Source: Hydractinia symbiolongicarpus (Eukaryota > Cnidaria > Hydrozoa > Anthoathecata > Hydractiniidae). From it: DNA of 64,000 bases. The DNA lies in NCBI RefSeq assembly GCF_029227915.1, contig NC_079877.1, positions 25,259,851 through 25,323,850 of the forward strand, given 5' to 3'. A program made the translations under genes and the position numbers. Of the stretch, positions 21,593 to 35,700 are shown in pieces. Every line of letters begins with the position of its first letter. Position 1 is the first letter of the stretch. Below the pieces are notes generated by a model that saw only the letters and a program-made list of their open reading frames with translations, was not told the origin of the DNA and did no database searches.

Positions 21593-24045
21593 ATGGCTTT
21601 GATTTCATTTGCACCATTACGTATACCTTTAAAAAGACGAATACAAACACTTGCTGTTCTCTTTGGAGTCTTCATAGCATTTCTTGCCCATGCCACAGGT
21701 CTAGTCTTGTGGTTAGTTTTGTTCCTTTCTAAATATTGGCCAATAGCTATTTTTTATGCAACAATTATTATTGTATTTGACCGAGACCGACCTTCACAAG
21801 GTGGAAGAAGATTTTCAGTGATTCGAAATTTAGCCATATGGAGATATTTTTGTGATTATTTTCCGATTAAACTGGTCAAAACAGCACACTTGGACGACAA
21901 TAAGAATTACATATTTGGCTTTCATCCACATGGTATTATAACCGCAGGAGCATTTGGTAATTTCGCTACAGAGGGAACAGACTTCAGTCATGTTTTTCCT
22001 GGAATTAAGCCATATTTACTAACACTGAAAAGTAAGCTTTACTTTATAATTTTAATCTCTTTTTATCTCTATCTATTTCATCTTTTAAACTGCACCCGTA
22101 AAGTGGTATATAATCAAGCATATACCAGGTCTTTTATTTTAAAAAGACTGGCATGAAGTGAAATTCATCATTAGGTAAAATATAAGCCACTACATTATTC
22201 TGCACAACTAAATGGAATGACCTAAGTAGAAAATATATTAAAATAATGTCATTTTGTGTATTTCATTTACGTACTATATGCATGTATATATGTTGTCCTT
22301 TTGATAAATATATATTTTCATATCAATAAAACATTTTGTGCATTGTTGCATGTGAACGATAAAATAGTTCATACATGGAAAACACGTTTTTTAGTGTGAT
22401 ATAACCTAGAAATGACAATGCATTTCTTTGTTTGGTTTTAGTTCTGTTCAAGTTTCCATTTTTTCGAGACTTTTTCATGGGGTTTGGTATATGTGATGTT
22501 TCAAAAGCCAGCATTCGTTGTATATGTAAAGCGTCAACAGGTGGGAATGCTGCAATCATCATTATTGGAGGTGCAGCAGAGTCACTAGATGCTCATCCAG
22601 GATCATGCACGTTAACCTTAAAAGATCGGAAAGGCTTCATAAGAATGGCACTTCAGACTGGGTAACTGCTGTTTGATTTTTAAAAAAGTGTGTTACACAT
22701 ACATTCTTATGAATTCTAACTTTTTTTGGGTTTGTTTAGATATTTTTTAGAATGCCGGAAAAACATGTTTACTTCACTTGAGTTGTATACTTAAGCATCA
22801 ATTAAATGATAAATTAGTCAAAATTCATATCAACTTTATCAGTAATTTTCGACTTTTTGTTATTGTAAAGTTAAATAAATGGATAATGTGTTATAAAAAA
22901 AGGGCTTCAAATCTTAATGAGATCTTTCTACTGTGTTGTATGTATATAGGCTTTTAGGAGTAAAAAAAAAATGTTGTTAAAAGATAACTGTTCCCTCTGA
23001 CTTTTTTTTAATATTTGTTTATTTTCCACGGAGCCATTAATTCCTTTAGACAGCCTCATAATTGTCAAATCTCAGTAAGCAATACACGCAAAATGTAAAT
23101 TTGGCTGACTCGTAAAAATCTGTTAAGGCATATTTGTTACGGGCCTAATAAGATGTATGTGCATGGAATGTAAATTCTTTAACTTTTTTTTCAGTGCCAA
23201 TTTGGTCCCGGTGTATTCATTTGGAGAAAATGAGTTATACAACCAAGCTAACAACCCTCGTGGTTCCTTACTTAGAAGATTACAGGACAGAATTCGAAGG
23301 TGGTTAACTTTTGCTCCTGTTTTGTTCTATGGTCGAGGAATTTTTCAATACAACTTTGGGTTTCTACCTTTTCGGAGGAAGATAACCACTGTTGGTAAGT
23401 AATCTAACCAACTGAAGTATTTTAACTACCATCCTTAATTGTGGGTGCGCCACACCCCACCCTGCGCTGCCACCTGCCCCTGGTCATCTCTCACAGTGTG
23501 TGTTATTTGTTCCCTATCCATAAACATTTGAGATTTCTTTTTCCTCATTAAGTTCAGTTCTTATAAATTTTGCAATATTTTTGGGGCTATTAAATTAGAA
23601 AGTGAATAATGCTGTTGCTGCTAATCTTTGGTGACCGCAGCATGGAAATTTCTGAAATTCCTCTGTAAAATGAAATTGTCCTAACAAGTCCTGGAATTTT
23701 GACGAAAATTTTAAAATGTCCTGGAATCATCCTCAAAGGTACAAACTTTTAAAATTTTAGCATAGTCCTGGAATTTAAATGTCTAATTCTGGGTAAGCTC
23801 CTAGTGTTAATAAAACGGAAAGCTTAAAAGAGAGGATCGGGCGAATCCTGTTTTTGTTAGCATTTTCTAATTTGCGTGTGGATGTTTTAGTTGGAGCTCC
23901 CATAAAAGTTGTGAAACGCTCGAATGCAACCCCAGCAGAGGTGAATCGGTTGCATCAGTTGTACGTAAAGAGACTGAAAGAACTTTTTGATCGACACAAA
24001 AAGGAACATTCCGACTATCCGAACGCTACTTTAGAAATTTTATAA
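21593..24045 (+). CDS. Diacylglycerol/monoacylglycerol acyltransferase (DGAT2/MOGAT family), 4 coding exons
   Basis: ER membrane acyltransferase that joins fatty acyl-CoA to mono- or diacylglycerol in triacylglycerol synthesis. Coding exons: 21593-22031, 22442-22661, 23195-23394, 23891-24045. Phases match and give 337 residues, the usual family length. The N-terminus has FAPLRIPLKRRIQTLAVLF then hydrophobic segments (about residues 20-62) forming the membrane anchor. The catalytic HPHG motif is at residues 111-114 (FGFHPHGIITAGAFGN). Other family blocks are FFRDFFMGFG, GGAAESLDAHPGS, LKDRKGFIRMALQTGANLVP, SFGENELYNQ, FYGRGIFQYNFGFLPFRR and APIKVVK followed by EVNRLHQLYVKRLKELFDRH. MOGAT2, MOGAT1 and DGAT2 are hard to separate by eye; the length and the short N-terminus favour MOGAT2-like. 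An upstream noncoding exon boundary may exist at 21577 (acceptor tttttcag). Confidence 0.92.
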
Positions 24046-26711
24046 AATTAATTATAGATTGAGACTTAGAATTTAATCTAAATTTTAGCAGCTAACCCAA
24101 CCGTCCTATTTTTCTTGTTTAACGTACCCTAAAGTGGTCATGGACTGTTTGACTATCACTCTTCAGGTTTAAAAAAAATGTTCCTTTTTTGTCAATAAAT
24201 TTGTGCCGTGATTAAAAAATGTTTTTTTGTATATCTGTGATATAATGATTTTAGAAAATAAATTATTTTTTTTTATGCATTATATATAAACTTAAGAATT
24301 TTTTGTTTAAATTATATTTTTGTTATGCCAACAGAAATTACTTAAAAGTTGTAAATTTTTACATTAGGTTATCTGAATGTAAGGTCCCAGCGAATGAATC
24401 CAGTGAATCCTCTTGTTCTGTTCGACCATCCAGGAAGAGAGAAACATAAACAAAAACATGCGATAAGAATTAAGCCGCATTTCTTATGTTTTCTTTCCCC
24501 AAAATGTGAGAAATACATAAAGTTAAAAGCAAAAAACTAAAAGAAATTGGCATAAATTTTGCTTTAAACTGCGCATTTTGTTGCGTCTTGACTCTTGACT
24601 GGCAAGACAAAAAAAGTGCATTCAACCAAAAAAATCTTTTGTGTCTGCCTAAAAGATTAGAACCTAATTTTATCACTTTCAAATTTAACTCACGTTTATT
24701 GTGATATTGTGCGAATATGATTTATTGAAAAGATAAATTATATAATTTAATAGAGCATTTAACAATTTAACTTTGTTTAAAGTTATATATTTTTATAATA
24801 TACAGAATATAGTATAGAAATTATTCTTCGGAACTGTAGTATGGTTGTTGTTTTTTATTCTTGTTACGTCATTTGCAACATTTAACTAATTAGATGTGGA
24901 CTTTGCTTTGCTAGACGTTTTGGCATTTATTTTCATGTTGTAATGTTAAAAGGGTTTCCTGTTGTATTTGTAGTAAACCGTGCATATTTGAGAAATAACG
25001 CTGGAAGTAGACATACAGGCACAACTGCAAACTAGGTATTTGGGGTCTATGTTTTATAATCCTTGCGATACTGGAAAATCCTTAAATTTTTCATTAGAAA
25101 GTTCCGTGAATTTTTCAAATATTGTCAAAATGTCAGAACAAAGTTAGGAATAATATCAATTTTTTTAGGTATCTCAGAAAGATGTCTGGAATTTTAGGCT
25201 TAAATGGTTCATCAGAACTAAGTTCAGTTTTCAAAGTATTATTGGTAAAGATAGCTTTCAAACAATTGTTCATTTTATTATGCCTGTAATTATGTTTAGA
25301 TTTCTAGGGTAATCCAAGATTTCAATAAATGTGCGATATTTTGGCTAAAATAAGTGGAGGAAAAATCAGTAGAACGTCAGGAATTTTATTTGAAAAGTGT
25401 CATGAAAAATGTCGGTAAAATAGGGGGTTAATACATAGTGAAGACAAAGTATTTGTTCGGCGCGAAGAACTAATGGAGAGTCGCCAAAATAGAAAAATCC
25501 CTGTGAAATAGTGTTTTTTAGCTAGGTCCGTTTTTCAGTTCTTAGATGTGGAGACAGTTTTGTCCGTTTTTTGAACGTGACGGAAAGCTTCAAATAGTGA
25601 ATGCTCCATAGCCGAAAGGTTGCCCAATCGCTAGTTTTCAAGAAAAATTGAAATATGCCCTCTGATTTCTCTATAGTATCCGTTTGAAATTTTAAAACTA
25701 GCTAACGGCTAGATTTGTTAACTGACGTCATTTATTTCCTACGTCATACGTTGTTAACTGACGTCAAATTTAAAATAAAAGGATAAAAAAGATTGAATGT
25801 GACGACGTATGGAAGGATGGATGAAGATGTTGATTTGGAAGAAGGTAGATTGTAAACCATCTCTTTAACATATTTTCTTTTTGACTCTTACCGTAGACAG
25901 TTGATTTTAGCTTCCGCGATAGTCTAAGCCAGAAATCAAATCTTTGTCTGCCGATGGAGCGCAAACTTTACTTTAAGTTAACATAAGGTAAACAAAAAAA
26001 ATGTACTTTATCTTTATTTTGATTTTTTTCTTTGATGTATATCACAGATTTTGCCGATTACCTCGATTAGTTTCCGCGGCCGAGGGTGAGTTTTCACGCT
26101 TCACCGCAGTTAAGTCAGTTAGAAAGCTTTTTAGAGTAAGAACCAAAAGTCTAAACACTGGTTTCGTTTCCAATTCATTTTGATTCTATTTTATAACTAC
26201 GCATTTCTGTTGACCACCCTCTCCAGGGATTTTTGTCTTTTGATACGAGAAAGACGGCGATAAATGGGGTTGTAAAACCGCATAATACAGTTTTTAATAA
26301 CAATACATGAATTTATTGAAGGCATTTAACCGGGTATGTTATGATACAATTCAAGTTCACTTTGCTTTGTCACGTGACCAAGAAAATAAGAGGGTGGAAT
26401 AAGCTACTAATGATAATAATAGTTTTGCAGATCCACCCACCCGCCCTCAGTGAGAGTCTTCGCATAAAATAATTATATATATTTTAATATTAGAATTATA
26501 TTATCTTGTAAAAGTTTACCGTATTCCGGCTGCATACTACCTAGTCTGAATTACTACACTTGTATCGCATATACGAAGGTTATATAGAGTTAATAAATCA
26601 AGTTATTTTCGATTGTATGCAATGAATTAAAAAATAACATTCTCTAATGTAACGAGTGATTCCCAGTATGTCGTAATCGAGGCGAAAGCAGCTCACGCTA
26701 TATTCTCTGTA
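24046..26711. other. Intergenic region between MOGAT and RGS22
   Basis: No gene identified. Degenerate repeats with tcctggaatttt and tgtctggaattttaggct occur here (25060-25420) and also in the last MOGAT intron (23640-23780). Two CRE palindromes lie at 25733 and 25759. Short open frames such as 25770-25964 (minus) and 26001-26183 (plus) show no recognisable features. Confidence 0.55.
25727..25766. promoter_or_regulatory. Paired CRE sites
   Basis: A 14-bp direct repeat gttaactgacgtca occurs at 25727-25740 and 25753-25766, so two perfect TGACGTCA CREB/ATF palindromes lie 26 bp apart, with a half-site tacgtcat between them. They lie about 950 bp upstream of the proposed RGS22 start. Function is inferred from the motif alone. 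Confidence 0.45.
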
Positions 26712-29700
26712 ATGAGGCAAAATCATGGAGTTGACATAGGTTAGTAATCCTTCTCCTATCCAGTGTTTAGGCGCAGAGTTTCAGGGCTCTTTGTATTGGA
26801 TTGGCTAATAAATTATATAAAAAAATAAGTGAACGAAGTTGGCATTTTTTAAAAAAAATCATGAAATTTTAAATCTGCGTTGAAGCCAGCCTCGATCCTA
26901 GGACCCGTTGTCTCCTTTTGCGCAGCGCAGTACCAATGAGAGACAAAAAGCCTTGAGAACGAGGTTATGTCGAACCAACCCTAATAGAGTTTATTTAGAG
27001 CATGGTTGAGGGAGTTATTCCTTGCTGAATTTCTCCTAAAATTTACAACAGTGAACTTGCAAAAAATGTCTGTACCTCTTCATAATAATTACGACGCGGT
27101 TTACTTTTATCTCATTTGCTCCATTTATTGACATGACTTTTTATTTCAGTTTATTAAACCATTTTATTTTTAAGCGTTACAAAGTGATGTCTTATTCCAA
27201 GAATTATTGAAGAATGAGATTTTTGATGACTATTTTAATACGTTCTTATCTTTGCCAGTAAGTTGATTTATCATTTCATGTGTAAAAATTTTAAAACTTT
27301 AAATACTCTGTCAAAGGTTAATTATTAGCCAAATTTTACATATTTTTTTAAGTTTCTCTATACTGACTGTATTCTGTATGTTCAAAATAGATGTGCGTAG
27401 AATAATTTAATCGAGCTGAGGATGTAGAAGATAACAGCGCAGGAAATTCCTGTGAATGTTTCCACACGCCACTGATTATGTTTTTTATTTCTGTTATCAC
27501 AGTGAGTTCCGTTAACTGTAAAAATTACCGTTAAAATTACTTTATCCTTTATCAAAGTGACTCGTTGTCCGTAAAAACTCCTTTTTTTTATAGTGACTTA
27601 TTTTGTCCTTAAAAATTACTTTCATCACATTCACTCTCGTCGACCGTAACAATTTCCACCAAGAAGTACTTTATGAAGGCGCAACTAAGATAACTTTGAC
27701 ATTCTGAAATCGGCTGTTTACCTACTTTGTTAATAGGATACTGTGCTGTTTTTTCATTATTAGAACAGCAAGAAGTCCTAAAGGCAACATTGGTCATTAT
27801 GAACTTTTCTTTGAGAATATCATTTTGACAAGTGTATGTTTTAACCCAAGCTCACCAGTAAAGAACGTAATGTTATTGTAATACACCACGGTGTAACGAA
27901 ATATTTTAAACCTAAAAATATAACTTTTATTCGTTTTATTTTAAGCAGATGTCAGCCTAAATAGACCTAAAAAACTTTCTAACGGAAGGAAACATTGTTG
28001 TGATCAAGAGAAGAAAAATTTCATTTTTTTTAAAAAACCAGCCAGTTCTGCAAGAATTGTTATAAGGTACCAGTCGTTAGGTCAGGGGAAGATTTATAGG
28101 ATTTCACCTATCAAATATATTTTGATATCACTATTTTCTACTTGGCAGCTGTCTTAAACAAACGAGATACGAATGATCAGTCCCCCGCCCCCTCGTATTT
28201 GGTATTCATAAATGTTTGAAATTCAAGTTATCTTAAATTTAGATATTCGCTCGACGTTTGATGTATCGAAGGGATAATGGTTTGTTTGAAATCGAACCTC
28301 CAGTGAAAAGAACCACACACGTAAGCTGAAAATCTTCTCTACTCTTTTTCATTGAAAATATCGGCACAAAATATTTTTAAAAAATATAATAAAAGTAATC
28401 TGGGAACAAGTTTAACCAAATCATATTTTCTATATTCTTGTTAAGCCCTTGGAATGTTAGAACGCTACAGGGTTGTATATTTTGAGCTCGTGTATAATAA
28501 ATTGAAATGAGATTGACCTCTGCGTATCATTTAATCTCGATCCCAGGTCTTTTAGCGTCTTTTGACTAGGGCATTTACCATGTCAAGCCACGAATGTCCT
28601 GGGATCGAAGTTGCGTATGATCAAATGTCTTGCAACATCCATGGCCTATTTACAATGCTATGATTTCTTTCTTTTCTAGCATCTTCTTCATGACAAAGTA
28701 ATTTCTTGGATTAGAATCCATCGTGGTCCGTATTTTCTCAAAACATCAATTTGCAATGAATACAGGTTGTGTAGGGTGTTAGCAGCGTTACCTGTCTGTT
28801 TTAAATATGGTAGGTTATATAAATTTAAAAAGAAATTTCAATGTATTTGCAAGCGATAAATAAAGAAAGTGTGAATTGTATAATCAACTTAAATCGGTGA
28901 AAAGCACAAGATCGGTAAATATAACTAGCTAGTTTTCAGTATTTTCTTTAGAGACGAGTAAGCTATTTTTTATTCTTTCGTTCATTCAACACATCTTCTT
29001 CGTCTCCAAGGACTTTTACTCCTGACCGTTTTACGTTTATTATAAAGTCAAAATGCTTTTAGAAAGATGTTGAATTTGGTATTCTCACAACCTAGTACCC
29101 AGGGCATCTTGTATTTTTCGGGCATCCAGAACGTCGATACGAACATATTGTCCTCGTGTCAAAAAGATACAAGATACCCTGGGGTCGAGGTTGGTATTCT
29201 TAGTGTATTTGTTAGCAGATAAGTCAACGTTGAACAGGAAATTCTAAAACACGTCCTGGGTTTTGCGGTAAAGATTAAAAAATTGGTATTACCAAACGAT
29301 TATGTATTCATTGTTATGGCTCCTTGCCTTTGTTCCTAAAGTTTGAAGTTCTCTCATGAAAACCTGACGCACGAAATAGCGATACCCGAAACATGTTATA
29401 ACCTGAGGATCGGAATATGTACAGCGGGAAAAGCCTGGCTTTTTCCACAGGTTAACGACCAGTCTCTATATGGTACCATAGTTAGCGATAGCTGTCTCTG
29501 CAACACGAAGTGCAATATATAAAGGCAGGACTATATTTCTATGTTTATAATACCAATAGCGCGTCTGTCTGTTTATAACGCATATTTGAGCCGTGTTACG
29601 AAAGCAGGAAATACGATATATAAAACACGGACTCGACCATGGTTTACTGACTAGTCTCTATAATAATAGCCGTCGTCTGTCTGTATCTGCGCGGACCCCC

Positions 29701-32700
29701 CGCTGAGTTAAAAAATGATGTTACGGAAACACGAATTTCAAATGCGATATATTTTTAGTCACTTTGTTGCGATAGGTAAATATAAAGGACGGGCGAACCC
29801 GTGGATTTTTCCACGGGCAACGAGTAGTCTCTTTAATAATAGCTGTCGTCTATCTGTTTGTCTGTCTGTTACAGACACACGAAATGCGATACAAAAAGGG
29901 CGGGCGACCCTGTGGATTTTTCCACGGGTTACGGACTAGTTTTCCTACATACGAGGGCTAAAATTAGTAGCTGTGAGTAGGGACGCTTGGATATTCCCGT
30001 GGATTTCTAGATAACTAGTGAATATGAACCACACACAATTTTATTTCTCAGAATCTGTCAGTAACGAAGAACTTCACCAACTTCAAAAGAAATATTTAAG
30101 TAAAGTGATTGATATACAACGTCTGAAGAAATACTTTAATGGATCTATAGGAGAGTATCTTTTACAATTTTGGTTAGATGCTGAAAGATATAGAAGACAG
30201 GTAAACTTCCTTTAAAAACCTTTTAAGCAAGATTTGATACACGCAAATCTTGTGAATAAAGAAATTATATTCAACCTACCTTTGCAACTAAGTAAATCTT
30301 ATATTCAATCTTGTGAACTATGCAAACCTTGTATTCAATCTTGTGAACTATGCAAATGTTATATTTATTCTTGTAAACTATTCTCTGTAGGTTCCTGAAA
30401 ATTGTCGGAAATTTGTTCTGCGTGAAATTCAAAAGAAGTTTCTTACCGAGGGTGCAACACATGCACTAAATATTTCGCTTTTTGAAAAAATAAACTCGCA
30501 TTTGAAAGAAAAAATGGATAAAAGTGCAAAGAATCTCTCCACCATTTTAATCTCTCCTCAACAGATAGTAATGAAGAATTTAATGGAGTACTGGATACCT
30601 AAATATATCATACATCGTCTGCGAAGAAGAACTACAGCAGTTAGCAGATGGGGTAAACTTATTTATTTCAATTCACATGCTCCATAGGGGCGGATAAGAT
30701 ATATGAAGGGCGTTCAAATTACTTGGGCGTGTATGGCGTTTTGTATTAAATGGCGCTGGTGCTTAGACAGCAACAAGAAGTGTTTTTCTGTTACGGTTTC
30801 CTACAGGTCTTTCTTAAGCATTACGAAGTTTATATCCGTTCTTAGCGAATATTGAACGGATCTGCAATAGAATATCAAAGCGAAGAAATTTTTAACCGGC
30901 GATTATTTTTATTCCATACTGGGACTCAAGTAAATATTTTTTTTTTTGACAGGAAAATTATTGAAAGCGAAGGATAAGTTACCAACAGAAGTGGGCGGAG
31001 ATGAATCTGGTGAAAAGCCTCATCTCGTTACCGCAGTGATAAATGAAATGAAAGAGAAAATGAAAAAGAAAAATGAAGAACTACGTCAGAAAAAATCCTC
31101 GCAGAAACCAGAAATTTCCGGTGAGTTTTTATGTCGCTCAAACGTTTTTTATCGGTTCTCTTATATCGAGGAATCACTTCAACTCGCGTTTTATATTACG
31201 CAATGCATAATCTTTGTAGATAGAATATTTCGCAAAGCATTCTCGTGCACATATTTCTTTAACAATTTTCAACTTCGTTTCAAGACTTGTTAAGTGTTCT
31301 ATAACCAGACGAAACCTTGTTAAGGCTCTGCCTCAAAACAAAAAAAGAATAACAAGCCCTAAGGAAGAAGTTAGCCAATTTTGTTAAAAACCCTTTTGTC
31401 AAAGCAAAACATAGAGCATTGTGATAGAGGTTGTAGCTTCTAGCAACGATAAACATGATTGTTTGATTTTTGTTTAATGTTAGTTAAACATTGTATATTC
31501 ATTCAACCTCGTCCCCAGACGTTTTTGCCTTTTTGACATCTAGCGACTTTGACATCAAAAGCGACAAGTTTTAAAGGGTTTACCCTGATCTGCATATGCG
31601 CATTGAAAAAATAATAATATTCTCTTCGTCGTAGATGGTCCTGTGGCATAAGGTCTCTATCAACATTGCTAATAAAGACATAAATTCTAGGAGAATAGAC
31701 GATATTAATGAGACGTTCTTAAGTCAAATATCGTGTTTCATAAATCTCTGTCAAGATGGCTAATAAAGGCATATATTAACTTTTTTTTTTATTCAACCAG
31801 CTCCTGTGCATGGCCACGTCACATCAACGTCCAGCAGCAGCGGAGAAGAAGACGAAGAAGTTTATAAAGAGAATGGTAACCAGCAAAGGAAACAAATTCT
31901 GAATTCAATCAAAAATAAACGAGAAAAACAAAAAGAAATGGAAGATGCTATTAGTGATTTAACAATAATAAAAAATGGAGTTAGAACAAAAAGGTCTAAG
32001 GTGCGACAGAATTATGTTAACCCTAACTGCCAACCTCGTCCCCATGACTTGTTAGGCTTTTTATATTTGGACTCAGGCCGTCTAAATATAAAAAGTCTAA
32101 CAAGTTCTGGGGACAAGGTTGCCTAACTGCGTAAATAATTTAGTTACCAGGACTTATTTCTTTTAAAGAGCGAAAGTCGAAGATTAACATAGAAATCAAC
32201 TAAAACCTGGGAAGATGAAATCTGTATTTCTATCCTCCAAGCTTAAACGAAAAAATTTTATTCTTCAAAAAAACGTTTTTATTGGTCGATACGTACAGAT
32301 TATTCAATTGTATCTTTAAGCAAACTTGTCCGTGGAACAAATCCGCAATACTTTAATTTGACTGATTGTGCTTTGCTCAACAATTTTCGACCGCCGACGC
32401 GAAATCAAAAGGCTGAATGCGTCCTGCAATCAAAGAAAAACCTATCTACGAGTCTTATTTTGTTTATATATCATTATTTTTTAATATCGAAGTGTGGTAA
32501 CGAGTTAGATTTTTTTTATTCTAGAAACATAAGAAACCTACTAACCAAAACGTTTTAACTCTTTCGCTACAAGAGGGGGTTAGAATGAAAACAGATGCTT
32601 TATCAACTACAGAGAGCTCAAAAGAAAGTATTGCCGAATCTCCTTTATCCTTACCCCCTCTAAAAGCTTCTTATGCAAAAGATATTACAAAAGAATACAA

Positions 32701-35700
32701 CAAGGCAACTCTATTCGAAGCTTTGCATGTTGAGAAGGAAACTGCATACGAGGCTGACATTGAAGACGAGGCTGATATTAAAGATAGTAAATTATCTAGA
32801 GACGGTACGAGTTAACTTAGTAGATTTCTTGATTTTTATTAAGACACGCCCCGTGCAAAGTTTTACCTGTTGAAATAACCCCAAAAATTCAACTGACTAC
32901 TAATTTTTTCAATATTTACCGTTTTCAATCAAAAGTAAATTGTTTAAAGCTGCACCTTCGTTACCAGGGATTTTTACGTTATTGATATGAGAGAGAGTGT
33001 TTCAAACTGCTGAGTCATTATATATCGAAGCTACTGTCTTTCTTTCTTGGTATATGCTTCTATCGTGAATGCTCTTAAAAATATAGATAGTCTTTACGAA
33101 AAACATCCGCCCTTTTCTTTAGAACTTATTCTACCTGTGATTGACAGCTTTGAAAAATCTTTAACATCAATGATGCAACCTGGAAGTCCTCCACCGCAGA
33201 TTGTGACGCCATTTTCATCCTCGTTTGTTAAAGGAAACGAACTGATCAACAGCAAAGGTGAAGCATCTGGAAAAGTTTCCTTTTATGGAGTTGTGTTTTA
33301 ATCAAATTTCTAAACCAATCTTAAGAACTAAAACTCAACGAGTACACAAACGCATATGCGCATGGTCAGAAGATTCAAGACGGTTTATTTTTATATAGTT
33401 TGATGTTTTGGAATTTTGCACTTTTTGAACAAATAACTTTTCGAGAAATCAAGGGACTTTTAAGGAAAATTTATCGTTCCCTACGAATGTAAAAATTTTT
33501 ACTTGGATGCTTGTATGTTTTTAGACAGAGGGAAGAAATTTGAGCTATTGATTGGTGCACTGACCACAGACCCTATCGCAGGTCAGCCGCTGATTAGTTA
33601 TTTTCTAAAGACTGGTAACGAGATTGCTGAGCACAATTTGAGGTTTTGGACGGCGTCCAATCAAGTATTGACGGACATCCACAACAACGACACTGTCACA
33701 CGTCGGAAACAATATCAAGTGTTGATAAATCTGTATTTGTCAAGTGCTGCTAACACAAAAGTGTCGTTAACTTGCACAGCCAAGCAAGAATTATGTACGT
33801 TACTGTTGAAAGATATCGGTGTAACGAGACTAATGGAGACATGTAAAGCAATTGCAGAGGTAGCTATAAAATTTCTCATCTTCAGATTTTTATCTTTTTT
33901 CTGAGTTGTTATAACGACGCCAATGCCCTGGGAAGAGGTTTATGCTGGAAAGATCTGCTCAATCTTGTTTCCGATGTTTTTGAGAATTTCTGTCGGTCAC
34001 GCAAAATGGTACCACAAGTCATTTTTTTTATCGCAGTGTGTGCGTCTTGCTAAGACGCACACACTGCGATAAAAAAAGGACAGACGAACCCATGAATTTT
34101 TTACGGGACGCCAACTAGTATTGGAAAGGAAACTAATAAAAAACCTTCTCTCCCCCATTTAAGTAACGAAAAAAAATCGTTGTTGCAAAGTTTTCTAAAG
34201 TGTGTTACATTGGAAAAATATCTTCTTTGCTAATAAGTAGGTGAAAGGAGAAAGAGTAAAAAGGTGTATTTTTTTGTGTTACAGACATTGGAGCCATATT
34301 GGGAAGAGTTTCTACAAAGTGATGACGACTCCTTCCTCAGAAACACAGTACGTATTTTCGTTTCAATCTCGTTCTAAAGAATTATCACTTCTTCTCCTTA
34401 AACACAAAGTACATCTCGTTGTTCTGCGTTGAGTAAAAGCCTTGGGATTGAGGTTGGGTTACAAAATTTTAAAGAATTATAAGAAAGCGAGCATGAGGTT
34501 ATGGAACTGATACAAAATTTACTTCATGTTTTGCACTTAAATGTCGCTCCAAGAAAATTTCAACCCCGAGCAAGGGATATTTACTTTTTTTTTATATTGG
34601 AACAGATCCTATGTAAACAAACTTAAAAAGCCCTGGGAACAAAGTAGAGAAATTTTTTTTCTTAGTTGAGATAAAACAAAATAATTTTTTTTTAGACAAA
34701 ATACAAGCAAAACATTCTTCACAAAGGCAAACGAACCAATGCTTTTATGTTTTCTTGCATCGGAAGTAGTGATCAAAATGGAACGTTTGGGCCAGGTTTC
34801 TTTGACGAAGCCTCTAATACAAGAAAAGAATTCCGTGGATCACGGATGTGGAGGGCGATGCAGCTAGCATTGTCTATATCAATACCTAGTAAAGAAGTTT
34901 TTAATTTGTTTTCTTGGGTGCGCTTACCGACCAAGATATGTCGCTTAAAAAGTCTCTAGTGAAATCTCTTAAAATTCGAATGAGAGTTGAACGAGGCAAA
35001 TATTTTGTCTCAGATAAATTAAGGTACCACAGTGCCTGTCTTCATTCATGTATTCATTTGAGCTGCCTTAGACGACAAATTTATTTGATTTTTTTTATTT
35101 CAAGTGCGTTATTAGATCTTAATTTTTAGAAATAGTTTGTCCTTCCAAAAACTTTATCTTGAAAACTCTAACAGGTCGTTCAAGCAATTTCTACAAAACC
35201 GGTCATTCTTGAGGTGGTAGAGTCATTTTTATCCCTCTGTATTTTTAGCAGTGTGTGTATAAGTAACACTTGCGTTTTATTTTACTTATAAAGTCCAAAA
35301 AAGAAATCTATGTGTCATAAAAAGGACTTAGGGGTTTCATGATACCCTTAGTCCACTAAAAAACTAATAATTTGACTTAATCTCTGCAGCATATAGAGGA
35401 AACTTATTCTTTTAGTGGCTGGTTGATGTGTAATAACAGAACAATGATTTCTTTTATATATTCGTCAGGGACCATGTAATCCAATGAAACTCTAACTTTT
35501 TAACTTCAGAACAAGCAGAACCTCTTTCAGACGCAGAAGAAAGTGAGGGTTGGACTTCAGATGAGTTTGTTAATGAAACGTTAGGAAAAGAAAAAGTAGG
35601 AGGTAGCTTAAACATACGCAATTTACATCTACTCAATCGACAAGCTCAAAGACAAAACACAGGACAATTGGGAACTCTTGTCAATAGCACAGGTTTGGCG

